NCBI GenBank assembly: GCA_902725215.1
Contig: CACUVI010000027.1
Location: 235,455-299,454, forward strand
Reading direction: 5' to 3'
DNA length: 64,000 nt
Origin: Rhodospirillaceae bacterium LM-1
GTDB lineage: Bacteria > Pseudomonadota > Alphaproteobacteria > Rhodospirillales > WMHbin7
The notes below the pieces were generated by a model. That model ran no database searches. It had not been told where the DNA came from and was given only the letters and a program-made list of their open reading frames with translations. A program made the position numbers and the translations under genes. Positions within the stretch are counted from its first letter, which is position 1, and every line of letters begins with the position of its first letter. Shown one piece after another: positions 1-8,828 of the stretch.

Positions 1-324
1 GGCGCTTATGACGTCATGAGTTCCAAGCATCTGCGCGGCGATGTCAATTTCGCTTGGCCGACCGCCGAGATCGCCGTCATGGGACCCAAGGGCGCGGTGG
101 AGATCATCTTCCGTTCGGACATCGGCGACGCCAAGAAGATCGCCGAGCGGACGGAGGAATATCGCCAGAAATTCGCCAACCCGTTCATCGCGGGGCACAG
201 GGGATTCATCGACGACGTCATCATGCCGCATGCGACGCGCAAGCGCATTTGCCGTTCGCTGGCCATGCTGCGTGAGAAGAAGCTGAGCAATCCGTGGAAA
301 AAACACGGCAATATCCCGCTGTAA
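1..324 (+). CDS. pccB: Acyl-CoA carboxylase carboxyltransferase (beta) subunit, C-terminal fragment
   Basis: This is the 3' end of a gene that begins before the window; the reading frame is open from base 1. The 107 visible residues match the C-terminus of propionyl/methylmalonyl-CoA carboxylase beta subunits: a [10 protein letters not shown] start, the [14 protein letters not shown] core of the carboxyltransferase fold, and the closing HGNIPL tail. The subunit moves CO2 from carboxybiotin to the acyl-CoA. The biotin carboxylase/carrier gene follows 17 bases later, so the two are one operon. Propionyl-CoA is the likeliest substrate from the C-terminal tail, but acetyl-CoA or another acyl-CoA cannot be excluded from this fragment. 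Confidence 0.9.
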   Translation, partial: GAYDVMSSKHLRGDVNFAWPTAEIAVMGPKGAVEIIFRSDIGDAKKIAERTEEYRQKFANPFIAGHRGFIDDVIMPHATRKRICRSLAMLREKKLSNPWKKHGNIPL

Positions 325-341
325 GGGGAGAGGGAGAGAAC

Positions 342-2411
342 ATGACCGCCAAGAAAACCGCGAAGCCCGCCCCCAAAGCCAAGGCGAAGACGAAGCCAGC
401 CGCCAAGGCCAAAGCAGGGCCTTTGTTCGACAAAATCCTGATCGCCAATCGCGGCGAGATCGCTTGCCGCGTCATCAAATCCTGCCAGAAGCTGGGCATC
501 AAGACGGTCGCCGTCTATTCCGACGCCGACAAGGATGCCCTGCATGTGGCGATGGCCGACGAGGCCGTGCATATCGGCCCGCCGCCGTCGGCGCAAAGTT
601 ATCTGCTCATCGACAGGATCGTTGACGCGTGCAAGAAAACGGGCGCTCAGGCCGTGCATCCGGGCTATGGATTCTTGTCGGAGAAGCAGGAGTTCCAGGC
701 AGCGCTCGCCAAGGCGGGCATCGCCTTCATCGGCCCGGGGGCGAAAGCCATCTACGCCATGGGCGACAAGATCGAATCGAAGAAGCTGGCGAAGGCTGCT
801 GGCGTCAACACCGTGCCCGGCTATCTGGGCGTGATCAAGGACGCCGAGGAGGCCGTGAAGATCGCCAAGGGCATTGGCTATCCGGTGATGGTGAAGGCTT
901 CGGCGGGCGGCGGCGGCAAGGGCATGCGCGTGGCCTGGAACGATGCCGAATGCCGCGAAGGCTTTCGCTCGGCCACCGCCGAGGCGAAATCCAGCTTTGC
1001 CGACGACCGCGTTTTCATCGAGAAATTCATCGAGGAGCCGCGCCATATTGAAATCCAGATTCTGGCCGACAGCCATGGCAACACGCTGTATCTGGCCGAG
1101 CGCGAATGCTCGATCCAGCGCCGCCATCAGAAGGTGATCGAAGAGGCGCCGTCGCCCTTCCTGGACGCCAAGACCCGCAAATCCATGGGCGAGCAGGCCG
1201 TCGCCTTGGCCAAGGCGGTCGATTACGTCTCGGCCGGTACGGTGGAGTTTATCGTCGACGCCAAGCGCAATTTCTATTTCCTGGAAATGAACACCCGCCT
1301 GCAGGTCGAACATCCGGTGACCGAGAAGATCACCGGCATCGATCTGGTGGAGTGGATGATCCGCGTAGCGGCGGGCGAGAAGCTGCCCATGAAGCAGGCA
1401 GACATCAAGATCAACGGCTGGGCTATTGAATCGCGCGTCTATGCCGAAGATCCGTTTCGAAACTTTCTGCCCTCGACGGGGCGCTTGATCCGCTACAACC
1501 CGCCCGAGGAATCGGAATCGGTGCGCGTCGATACCGGCGTGTACGAGGGCGGCGAGATCAGCATGTTCTACGATCCGATGATCGCCAAGCTGATCACCTA
1601 TGGCAAAAACAGGACCGAGGCCATCGCCTTCATGCGAGAAGCCCTGGATCGCTTCTTTATCCGCGGCGTTTCGCACAACATTCCCTTTCTGGCCTCGCTG
1701 ATGAGCCAGCAGCGTTTCGTGGAAGGCCGCTTGACCACCAACTTCATCGCCGAGGAGTACAAGAACGGCTTCAACGCAGCCGACCTGCCGCCCGAAGATC
1801 CGGCGATTCTGGCTTGCGTGGCGGCGGCGGTGCATTTCGCCAATGCCGAACGCAACGCCCGTATTTCCGGCCAGATGCCCGGCCACGAGATGAAGGTGGG
1901 CAATGATTGGGTGGTCAAGCTGGACGATCTGACTTATCCGGTTGAGGTTTCGTCCGCCGATGCGGGTTGGACCGTGATCCTGAAGGGCAAGAAGCAGATC
2001 GTTCGTTCCGATTCCTGGCGGATCGGCAATCCCCTGTTCGAAGGATCGGTGAACGGCAAGCCCGTGTCGGTGCAGATCGACCGCAAAAGCATTGGCTGGC
2101 GCATGTTCCATGCGGGAGCGCAGGTCGATGTGATGGTTTACACGGCTTGGCAGGCCGAGTTGGCGGCCCTGATGCCCAAGAAGGCGCCGCCCGACATGTC
2201 GAAATATCTGCTTTCGCCCATGCCGGGCCTGCTGGTGTCGCTGGCGGTGGCTGGCGGCCAGGAAGTGAAGGCGGGCGAGGAACTGGCGGTCGTCGAAGCC
2301 ATGAAGATGATGAATGTGCTGAAGGCCGAGCGCGATGGCGTGGTCAAAAAAATCCACGCTCAGGCGGGCGCCAGTCTGGCCGTCGATCAGATCATCGTCG
2401 AGTTTGCCTGA
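342..2411 (+). CDS. pccA: Acyl-CoA (propionyl-CoA) carboxylase biotin-containing alpha subunit
   Basis: The 689-residue protein has biotin carboxylase and biotin carrier domains in one chain. After an unusual Ala/Lys/Pro-rich N-terminal extension of about 25 residues comes the biotin carboxylase start (ILIANRGEIACR). The ATP-grasp glycine loop (KASAGGGGKGMR) lies near residue 180 and the active-site EMNTRLQVEHPVTE follows. The carrier domain ends with the biotinylation motif EAMKMMN, whose Lys655 lies 34 residues from the C-terminus as usual. The ATG at 342 is preferred over an upstream in-frame ATG at 294 because it follows a GGGAGAGG-type ribosome site and lies after the pccB stop. The stop overlaps the next gene's start (TGATG). 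Confidence 0.93.
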   Translation: MTAKKTAKPAPKAKAKTKPAAKAKAGPLFDKILIANRGEIACRVIKSCQKLGIKTVAVYSDADKDALHVAMADEAVHIGPPPSAQSYLLIDRIVDACKKTGAQAVHPGYGFLSEKQEFQAALAKAGIAFIGPGAKAIYAMGDKIESKKLAKAAGVNTVPGYLGVIKDAEEAVKIAKGIGYPVMVKASAGGGGKGMRVAWNDAECREGFRSATAEAKSSFADDRVFIEKFIEEPRHIEIQILADSHGNTLYLAERECSIQRRHQKVIEEAPSPFLDAKTRKSMGEQAVALAKAVDYVSAGTVEFIVDAKRNFYFLEMNTRLQVEHPVTEKITGIDLVEWMIRVAAGEKLPMKQADIKINGWAIESRVYAEDPFRNFLPSTGRLIRYNPPEESESVRVDTGVYEGGEISMFYDPMIAKLITYGKNRTEAIAFMREALDRFFIRGVSHNIPFLASLMSQQRFVEGRLTTNFIAEEYKNGFNAADLPPEDPAILACVAAAVHFANAERNARISGQMPGHEMKVGNDWVVKLDDLTYPVEVSSADAGWTVILKGKKQIVRSDSWRIGNPLFEGSVNGKPVSVQIDRKSIGWRMFHAGAQVDVMVYTAWQAELAALMPKKAPPDMSKYLLSPMPGLLVSLAVAGGQEVKAGEELAVVEAMKMMNVLKAERDGVVKKIHAQAGASLAVDQIIVEFA

Positions 2412-2695
2412 TGACGGACCTGAAATCCGTCCATGTGCGGATTTCAGGTCGCGTGCAGGGCGTTTGGTTTCGCGGCTGGACAGTCGAGCAGGCCAATCGC
2501 CTGGGCTTGAAAGGCTGGGTGCGCAACCGCGCCGACGGCACGGTTGAAGCCGTGTTCCAGGGCCAGGACGCCAGCGTCGAAACCATGCTGAAACTGTGCC
2601 GCCAAGGCCCGCCCTCGGCCCGTGTGGGTGGTGTCACCGTCGAACCTTCCGCACCCAAGGACTTCGACGGATTCCAGCAACAGCCAACGGCGTAG
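2411..2695 (+). CDS. acyP: Acylphosphatase
   Basis: This 94-residue protein has the whole acylphosphatase signature: VHVRISGRVQGVWFRGW with the phosphate-binding loop GRVQGVWFR and its catalytic Arg, then GLKGWVRNRADGTVEA with the conserved Asn. It hydrolyses acyl phosphates such as acetyl or carbamoyl phosphate in the cytoplasm. Its ATG shares one base with the pccA stop, so translation is probably coupled. The family's physiological role is poorly known; co-transcription with an acyl-CoA carboxylase could reflect removal of acyl- or carboxyphosphate side products, which is inference. Confidence 0.92.
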   Translation: MTDLKSVHVRISGRVQGVWFRGWTVEQANRLGLKGWVRNRADGTVEAVFQGQDASVETMLKLCRQGPPSARVGGVTVEPSAPKDFDGFQQQPTA

Positions 2696-2704
2696 GGGCG
2701 CAAC

Positions 2705-3010
<306 letters not shown>

Positions 3011-3011
<1 letters not shown>

Positions 3012-3445
3012 TGCTTTACTTCGACACCAGCATCCTGACGCCGTTGGTCAAGACGGAATCTACCAGCGGTAAGGTCATGAAGCTCATAACTGAACTGTCA
3101 GGCAATAGGCTTTGCACCAGCCATTGGACGCTTGTGGAACTGGCTTCGGCGCTGGCGCGCGAAGTGCGCATGAAAGCGACAAGCCCTAAATCCGCACAGA
3201 AATCATTGCAGGATTTTGAAGCGATCCTTGAAGCATCCTTCGAGATATTCGCCCCAGATGCCACCGACTTTGACCGCGCCAAGGATTACGTGTCGCGTTT
3301 CGATACGGGCTTAAGGGGCGGCGATGCTTTGCATCTGGCCGTTGCCGCCCGGCACAAGGTGCAGGCCATCTACAGTCTGGACAAAGTCTTCGTCAAAGCG
3401 GGCAAGAAGCTGGGTCTGCCGACACTGACCGGCATTCGCATTTAG
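3011..3445 (+). CDS. vapC: PIN-domain ribonuclease toxin, VapC family
   Basis: The 144-residue PIN domain starts MLYFDTSIL (Asp5) and keeps the other acidic residues expected at the metal site: the WTLVELASAL Glu, the LRGGDALHLAVA Asp and the SLDKVF Asp. VapC toxins cleave tRNA or rRNA when free of antitoxin. It forms an operon with the Phd-type antitoxin just upstream. Its stop codon overlaps by four bases with the stop of the convergent uppP gene, so the module is packed tightly into the backbone. Confidence 0.9.
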
Positions 3446-4236
3446 CGGCTCAACAACACCAGCATCAACAGCCCGAAGCCGATGCGATACCAGGCGAAGG
3501 GCGCGAAGCCGTGTTTGCCCACGAAGCCGACGGCGGCTTTTACCACCATCAGCGCCACCACGAAGGCGGCGATGAAGCCGATGGCGATCAGCCCGGCGTT
3601 CTCGAACGACAGCAGCGCCCAGTCCTTGTAAATTTTATAGGCGGTGGCCGCCGTCATGGTCGGCACGGCCAGGAAGAACGAGAATTCGGCGGCTGTCTTG
3701 CGTTCCACCCCCATCAGCAACGCCCCCATGATGGTCGCACCCGAGCGCGAAACGCCTGGAATCATCGACACGCATTGGAACAGGCCGATCTTCAAGGCCA
3801 TCGGCAGGCCGAAATCCTCGATGGCATGGACCTTGGCATGTTTGACGCGCCTTTCGATCAGCAAAATGGCGATGCCGCCCAGGATCAAGGCCACGGCCAC
3901 CGTGACCGGGCTGTCCAGCAGTTGGCGGATATATTTATAGGCCATCGCGCCGATAACCATGGCGGGCAGGAAGGCGACCAGGATATAGGTGACGAAATGG
4001 CGCGAGGCCGCATCGCCAGCAACGCATCCCGCCACCGCGCCCCACAGCCGATTCCAATAGGCCACGCAGACGGCCAGAACGGCGCCCAGTTGAATGACGA
4101 TTTCGAAGGTCTTGCCCGGAAAGTGAAAGCCCAGAATATCGCCCACCAGAATTAAGTGGCCGGTCGAGGAAACGGGCAGGAATTCGGTCAGTCCTTCGAT
4201 GATGCCCAAAAGCAGGGCCAGCCATGCGTCGTTCAT
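3442..4236 (-). CDS. uppP: Undecaprenyl-diphosphatase
   Basis: The 264-residue membrane protein has the BacA/UppP motifs EGLTEFLPVSSTGHLIL near residue 14 and PGVSRSGATIMGALLMG about residue 165, which carry the catalytic Glu, Ser, His and Arg. Seven or eight hydrophobic segments cover the rest. It recycles undecaprenyl diphosphate for peptidoglycan and other envelope polymers. The ATG at 4236 (MNDAWLALLLG) fits the family start; an upstream in-frame extension to 4443 has no family similarity and runs into the divergent epmB. Its stop overlaps that of the vapC toxin. Confidence 0.94.
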   Translation of the reverse strand: MNDAWLALLLGIIEGLTEFLPVSSTGHLILVGDILGFHFPGKTFEIVIQLGAVLAVCVAYWNRLWGAVAGCVAGDAASRHFVTYILVAFLPAMVIGAMAYKYIRQLLDSPVTVAVALILGGIAILLIERRVKHAKVHAIEDFGLPMALKIGLFQCVSMIPGVSRSGATIMGALLMGVERKTAAEFSFFLAVPTMTAATAYKIYKDWALLSFENAGLIAIGFIAAFVVALMVVKAAVGFVGKHGFAPFAWYRIGFGLLMLVLLSR

Positions 4237-4306
4237 CTTGTGCTTGCCATCTATTGTCCGGGGCCTGATATAAAGGTTTTTCCGCCCCTCGCGCAAGGAA
4301 GCCGTT

Positions 4307-5179
4307 TTGACATTCAAGGCCAAGATTTCTCCTGCCTTCCAGGCGCTGATCGATCCGGGCGATCCCATGGACCCCATCGCCCGCCAATTCACGCCTACAC
4401 CGCACGAGACCGAAGCTGCGCCCGACGATCTCATCGATCCCATCGGCGATTTGGCGCATTCGCTGTCGGAATGTCTGGTTCATCGCCACCCTGATCGCGT
4501 GTTGCTGGTTCCCACTTGGGCCTGTCCGGTTCATTGCCGTTTCTGTTTCAGGCGCGACCGGGTGGGCGGCAAGGGACCATCGACCGTGTTGCTGGCCCAG
4601 GCGCTGGATTACATCCGCGCACATGAAGAAATCCGCGAAGTGATTCTGACTGGCGGCGATCCGCTGATGCTGCAGCAAAAGCGCCTACAGACCTTGCTGG
4701 TGGAACTGGCGGCCATTCCCCATGTGCGAAGCCTGCGCATCCATTCGCGCGTGCCGGTAGCGGCACCCCAGCGCATCACGCAAGGTTTGGCCCGCCTCCT
4801 GGGGCGCTTGGATAAGTCAGTCTATCTGGTGGCGCATGTCAATCACGCCCGCGAACTGACCTTCGAGGCGAGGCTTGGGTTTGATCGGCTGCGCCAAGCG
4901 GGTGTGCCGCTTCTGTCGCAATCGGTGCTGCTGAATGGCGTCAACGATAGGGCCGATGTGCTGGAAGACTTGTTCCGAACTCTTCTGGCGGCGGGGGTGA
5001 AGCCCTATTACCTGCACCATCCCGACCTTGTGCCCGGCACCGGCCATCTGCGCCCCACATTGGAAGAGGGGCGCGCCCTGATGGCGGAGCTTCGCCCAAG
5101 ATTGTCTGGCCTAGCCATGCCGGTTTACATTCTGGACCGGCCCGGAGGATTGGGCAAAATTCCCGCTGAAATCGCCTGA
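4307..5179 (+). CDS. epmB: EF-P beta-lysylation protein EpmB (lysine 2,3-aminomutase family)
   Basis: The 290-residue radical SAM enzyme has the iron–sulfur motif CPVHCRFCFRR (CX3CX2C) near residue 74 and LTGGDPLML for SAM binding. The C-terminal PGGLGKIPAEIA contains the Lys that holds pyridoxal phosphate in lysine 2,3-aminomutases. The short length and lack of the extended C-terminal domain favour EpmB, which makes (R)-beta-lysine for EF-P, over a catabolic KamA. The TTG start at 4307 is preceded by AAGGAAG at a good distance. The EF-P gene follows 90 bases downstream, and an EpmA-like ligase gene is at 49833–50876. Confidence 0.9.
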   Translation: MTFKAKISPAFQALIDPGDPMDPIARQFTPTPHETEAAPDDLIDPIGDLAHSLSECLVHRHPDRVLLVPTWACPVHCRFCFRRDRVGGKGPSTVLLAQALDYIRAHEEIREVILTGGDPLMLQQKRLQTLLVELAAIPHVRSLRIHSRVPVAAPQRITQGLARLLGRLDKSVYLVAHVNHARELTFEARLGFDRLRQAGVPLLSQSVLLNGVNDRADVLEDLFRTLLAAGVKPYYLHHPDLVPGTGHLRPTLEEGRALMAELRPRLSGLAMPVYILDRPGGLGKIPAEIA

Positions 5180-5269
5180 AAATCCAGCCAGTTCCTCAAA
5201 ACTTGCCCAAAATCTCCGAACCTGTTAGGTTCCGCCCCTATTTCACCCCCCAAATCATCGGACCTACCC

Positions 5270-5836
5270 ATGAAAATCGCCGCCAATACCATTCGCCCCG
5301 GCAACATCATCGAGCACAACAACCGCCAATGGGGCGTGTTGAAAATTCAGCTGATCCAGCCCGGCAAGGGCGGCGCCTTCATCCAGGTCGAAATGCGCGA
5401 CATCCGCACCGGCACCAAGACCAACGAGCGTTGGCGCACCGCCGACACGGTCGAGAAATGCTCGGTCGAGGAAAAGGAATGCACCTATCTGTTTGGTGAT
5501 TCCGACACGCTGACCTTCATGGACGGCGAAACCTATGAACAGTTCAACATGCCGCACGACATGCTGGGCGACCAACTGCCCTTCTTGCAAGACGGCATGC
5601 TGGTGACGGTGGATTTCGTCGAAGGCTCGCCGGTGTCGGTCACGCTGCCCAGCACCGTGATCTTGGAAGTGGTGGAAGCCGATCCGGTGGTCAAGGGCCA
5701 GACGGCGGCGGCTTCCTACAAGCCCGCCAAGATGAGCAACGGCATTCGCATCATGGTGCCGCCCTTCGTGGAGTCGGGCGAGAAGGTTGTCGTCAACACC
5801 ACGGAAATGGCCTACGTCGAACGTTATAAGGGCTGA
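5270..5836 (+). CDS. efp: Elongation factor P
   Basis: The 188-residue protein has the three EF-P domains: KOW-like domain I with the modification loop QPGKGGAF (Lys33, equivalent to the beta-lysylated Lys34 of E. coli), an OB domain (FMDGETYEQFNMP), and domain III ending GEKVVVNTTEMAYVERYKG. EF-P relieves ribosome stalling at polyproline stretches. A Lys at the loop tip, with epmB directly upstream and epmA elsewhere in the window, indicates beta-lysylation rather than rhamnosylation. Confidence 0.96.
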   Translation: MKIAANTIRPGNIIEHNNRQWGVLKIQLIQPGKGGAFIQVEMRDIRTGTKTNERWRTADTVEKCSVEEKECTYLFGDSDTLTFMDGETYEQFNMPHDMLGDQLPFLQDGMLVTVDFVEGSPVSVTLPSTVILEVVEADPVVKGQTAAASYKPAKMSNGIRIMVPPFVESGEKVVVNTTEMAYVERYKG

Positions 5837-5840
5837 TCCG

Positions 5841-6623
5841 TTGGCCGCACGTTCACCTTTGATGCATGTGATGGAAGCCGCCGTTCGCAAGGCGGCTAGG
5901 CGCTTGGTCCGCGATTTTGGCGAGGTCGAGCATTTGCAGGTGTCGGTCAAGGGGGCGGCCGATTTCGTCTCGACCGCCGATCTGAACGCCGAAAGAACGC
6001 TGGTCGAGGAATTGTCGAAGGCGCGTCCCCGTTGGGGCTTTCTGCTGGAAGAAGGCGGCGAGAAGAAGGGCGACGGACAGCATGTGTTTGTCATCGATCC
6101 CTTGGACGGAACCACCAATTTCCTGCATGGCCTGCCGCAATTCGCCATCTCGGTGGCGGCGGTCAAGGACGACGAAATCATCGCGGGCATCGTCTACAAT
6201 CCGATCAGCGACGAAATGTTCTGGGCCGAGAAGGGGCAGGGCGCTTGGCTGAACGAGCGGCGCCTGCGCGTATCCGTGCGCAAGAAGCTGGAAGAATCGC
6301 TGTTCGCCACCGGCCTGCCTTTCAAGGGCAAGCCCGACCACGATGTTACCCTGGCCCAGGTTGGCCGCGTGCTGGCCGTTTCGGCGGGGGTGCGGCGCAT
6401 GGGGGCGGCCTCGCTCGATCTGGCCTATGTGGCGGCTGGGCGTTTCGACGGCTATTGGGAAGAGAACATCAAGCCCTGGGACATGGCCGCCGGCATCATT
6501 CTGGTGCGCGAGGCGGGTGGCACCGTCACCGACATGAAGGGCGACCACGCCATGATGCAACGCGGCGACGTGATCGCCAGCAACGGCCAGCTGCATAACG
6601 ACATGCGCAAGCTGGTGGGGTAA
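5841..6623 (+). CDS. suhB: Inositol monophosphatase family protein (SuhB-like)
   Basis: The 260-residue protein carries the inositol monophosphatase signatures: the EEGGEKKG region, the metal-binding DPLDGTTNFLHG and the C-terminal WDMAAGIILVREAGG. Members dephosphorylate myo-inositol-1-phosphate or related sugar phosphates, and SuhB also binds the transcription machinery in E. coli. The likely start is the TTG at 5841 (MAARSPLMHVMEAA), which fits alphaproteobacterial relatives; ATG at 5862 is an alternative. The gene begins four bases after the efp stop and is probably co-transcribed. Confidence 0.88.
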   Translation: MAARSPLMHVMEAAVRKAARRLVRDFGEVEHLQVSVKGAADFVSTADLNAERTLVEELSKARPRWGFLLEEGGEKKGDGQHVFVIDPLDGTTNFLHGLPQFAISVAAVKDDEIIAGIVYNPISDEMFWAEKGQGAWLNERRLRVSVRKKLEESLFATGLPFKGKPDHDVTLAQVGRVLAVSAGVRRMGAASLDLAYVAAGRFDGYWEENIKPWDMAAGIILVREAGGTVTDMKGDHAMMQRGDVIASNGQLHNDMRKLVG

Positions 6624-6723
6624 CCGCTTTTCCGATTGTGTCACGCCTGCCCCAATCCCTGCCATAAAGCCGCCCGGAACGGCGCTTAGCCTTCATTCTG
6701 TAGTTATCTGAATGGGGGCCTTC

Positions 6724-7533
6724 ATGATCCGCAATCTTGTCAAATCCGCCCTGATGTCTTTGGCTGTTTTGTCCTTTGCGCCCCCCGCCTTTGCCGAGTA
6801 TGAGGCGGGCGAAATAGCGGCCAAAGGCGGCAATTCCGCCGAAGCCTTTCGGCAGTGGAATATCTCGGCTAGCCTGGGCGAGCCGCGCTCGCAAAGGGCC
6901 TTAGGCCTGATGCTGGAAAGCGGGCAGGGCGTGATTCAGGATTACGTGGCCGCGCATATGTGGCTGAATCTGGCTGCTGCGCAGGGTGACAAGGCGGCGG
7001 CGAAAGAACGCGACGCCTTGTCCATGCGGATGAGCGCGGGGCAGGTGGCCGACGCGCAAAAACGAGCGCTTTCCTTCAAGCCATCGGCTGTATCCGCCGC
7101 TGGCGCGAAGATCGATGACGCTACGGCGGCGGCGGCTCCCGTCGAGCCGGTGGCCGAAGCGCCGCTGGAAACGAAGAAGGTTGACGTGCAATCCGCCGTT
7201 TCCGCCTCAAGTCCGTTGGCCGGTCTTTGGCTTGATCGAAGAAACGGTTTCGTGATGAGCATCGAACCCTCGAGCGAAGGGGGATTCAACATGCGCGAAG
7301 CGCTACTTGACGACAAATACAATTTTCAGGGCGACGTGATCGGCGAATTCAGGATCAACGAAATCGGCGACGGCTACAAGGGCCGCCACATCTGGGGCGG
7401 CAACAGACAGGGTAATGCCCGCTGGAGCGACGAAGGCGCGATGCAGGTTAGCCTGTTGGACGCCCGCACTCTTCAGGTCAAATATATTGATTCGAAATAC
7501 CGCGACGGCTGGACCTACGAAAAGATCAGGTAG
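6724..7533 (+). CDS. Exported protein with a Sel1-like repeat
   Basis: The 269-residue protein has an N-terminal signal peptide (hydrophobic core SALMSLAVLSFAPPAFA, cleavage after AFA). It then has a Sel1/TPR-like helical repeat region, where ALGLMLESGQGVIQDYVAAHMWLNLAA is spread over about residues 55–85. An Ala/Val-rich linker leads to a C-terminal beta-rich segment (LAGLWLDRRNGFVMSIE … WTYEKIR) resembling DUF2147-type domains. The ATG at 6724 is preceded by GGGGG; the in-frame ATG at 6712 has none. Function is unknown; such proteins often mediate envelope protein contacts. Confidence 0.75.
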   Translation: MIRNLVKSALMSLAVLSFAPPAFAEYEAGEIAAKGGNSAEAFRQWNISASLGEPRSQRALGLMLESGQGVIQDYVAAHMWLNLAAAQGDKAAAKERDALSMRMSAGQVADAQKRALSFKPSAVSAAGAKIDDATAAAAPVEPVAEAPLETKKVDVQSAVSASSPLAGLWLDRRNGFVMSIEPSSEGGFNMREALLDDKYNFQGDVIGEFRINEIGDGYKGRHIWGGNRQGNARWSDEGAMQVSLLDARTLQVKYIDSKYRDGWTYEKIR

Positions 7534-7585
7534 CGGCTAATTCGCTCCCTTGTACCCCGCGCTCGCTCGTCCATATGAGAAGAAA

Positions 7586-7733
7586 AATTGAGGTCAGAGT
7601 CGATTTGTTGCATCGGCTGTGCTGGCCGAGATGCGCAAAATCAATCGACTCTGCCCCCAATTTCCCGCCAATTTCCCCAAAAGACCAATTCATAATCCAA
7701 GACCTGACCCCGCTACGCAGACCCCGCTACGCA
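7586..7733. repeat. Palindromic REP/IS200-like remnant
   Basis: Two 20-base arms at 7586–7605 and 7643–7662 form an inverted repeat with 18 of 20 positions matching (core GGTCAGAGTCGATT). The inner sequence folds further (TTGCATCGGC against GCCGAGATGCGCAA). Downstream is CCTGACCCC and a 13-base direct repeat ACCCCGCTACGCA at 7707–7719 and 7721–7733. The layout resembles palindromic repeats tied to REP-associated tyrosine transposases, but no transposase ORF remains. It fills most of the roughly 290-base gap between the Sel1 protein and the FRG gene. Confidence 0.5.
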
Positions 7734-7827
7734 CATTTATATTTCTTCCAAATCATATAAGTGCAGCAGTTGACATTTGCTCACCTTACAGGTGAGGTGC
7801 TTTCTGCAGACTTCGAGGGGGACTCCA

Positions 7828-8700
7828 TTGGCAAAGATCAAAATACGAAAACCGCCGCACAAGATCACTTCGGTTTCTGATTTCGTCGAATACGTTATGA
7901 GCTGGGCGCGGGAAGGCAAACGCCCCGTGGCTTTCCGCGGAGAAGGGTTCACTGGTTGGCGAACTCAGCCTAAGGTTTTTCGTCCTGACGTCGGTCTCTT
8001 CAATCATGAAAAGAGCGCCGTCCGGGATCTAATATCGATCCATCCTCAAGAATTTCGTGACGATGAGACGATGTTTGATCGTCTCGTGCGCATGCAGCAC
8101 TTTGATCTACCTACGCGCCTTTTAGACGTCACCATTAATCCCTTGGTTGCGCTCTACTTTGCCAGCGCCGAATACAAAGAGGACGATAAACCGCAAGACG
8201 GAAAGGTGCAGGCATTATTCTTGCCCGAAGACCGCGTGCGCTATTTTGACAGTGACAGAGTGAGTTGCATGGCAAACCTTGCTAACTTCACCGCCGACGA
8301 GAAACGCGAGATCACGGCGGTCTGTAAGCTCGACATGGCCGAGTTCAATAAGCAAGACATTGTGAAGCGCCTGCTTTGGTTCGTACGTGTTGAGAAGCCT
8401 CACTTTGAGGCGAAAATTGACCCGAGGCACCTCCAACATCCGGTGTTCGTGAAGCCGAAAATGAGCAATCGGCGTATCATTGCACAGTCGGGCGCTTTTC
8501 TGATATACGGAGCCCGCCGGTTGACCAGCAGGGAGGTCGATACGGACCTTCGTCTATCCCGAGCGATAGTTCCCGCTGATAAGAAGCCTGAGATACGCGA
8601 TCAGTTAGAACGTCTCGGTATTCATGCTAGCTCACTCTTTCCAGAGATCGACAAGGCTGCTGGTTGGATTGCGAAGCGGTACGCGAATCGTGGTGTCTAA
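7828..8700 (+). CDS. FRG-domain protein
   Basis: The 290-residue protein has an FRG domain: the name-giving AFRGEGF near residue 39 and the strong motif RMQHFDLPTRLLDVTINPLVALYFA split over about residues 88–112. FRG proteins are widespread in mobile and defence-related loci, but their biochemical activity is not established. The TTG at 7828 is preferred because GAGGGG lies seven bases upstream; an in-frame ATG at 7777 has no ribosome site. Codon use is less GC-biased than neighbours, a repeat remnant lies upstream and a terminator downstream, all of which suggest acquisition by transfer. Confidence 0.8.
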   Translation: MAKIKIRKPPHKITSVSDFVEYVMSWAREGKRPVAFRGEGFTGWRTQPKVFRPDVGLFNHEKSAVRDLISIHPQEFRDDETMFDRLVRMQHFDLPTRLLDVTINPLVALYFASAEYKEDDKPQDGKVQALFLPEDRVRYFDSDRVSCMANLANFTADEKREITAVCKLDMAEFNKQDIVKRLLWFVRVEKPHFEAKIDPRHLQHPVFVKPKMSNRRIIAQSGAFLIYGARRLTSREVDTDLRLSRAIVPADKKPEIRDQLERLGIHASSLFPEIDKAAGWIAKRYANRGV

Positions 8701-8735
8701 AACGTCCCAGTCGCTCTCTCAGTCGCAGGAAAGCC

Positions 8736-8758
8736 AGCCCGCCATCGGCGGGCTTTCT
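8736..8758 (+). terminator. Intrinsic terminator after the FRG gene
   Basis: A perfect 8-bp stem, AGCCCGCC (8736–8743)–ATC–GGCGGGCT (8747–8754), is followed by a short T-rich run. It lies 35 bases after the FRG stop codon and would also stop read-through into the convergent vapC gene. Confidence 0.7.
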
Positions 8759-8828
8759 CATTTCCTGCGTTCCCTGCTCCGGATCCACTGCCTGCCGTGC
8801 AGCTCTGGGCCGATTGGCAGCAGCTTTT

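Noticed and set aside
6-2357. Very long open frame of 783 codons on the minus strand
   Set aside because: It is antisense to the carboxylase genes, whose frames carry full family motifs; its translation is His/Arg-rich without any family pattern. Long antisense frames are normal in GC-rich DNA.
3511-4155. Plus-strand open frame over uppP
   Set aside because: It is the complement of the uppP membrane protein, whose catalytic motifs are intact.
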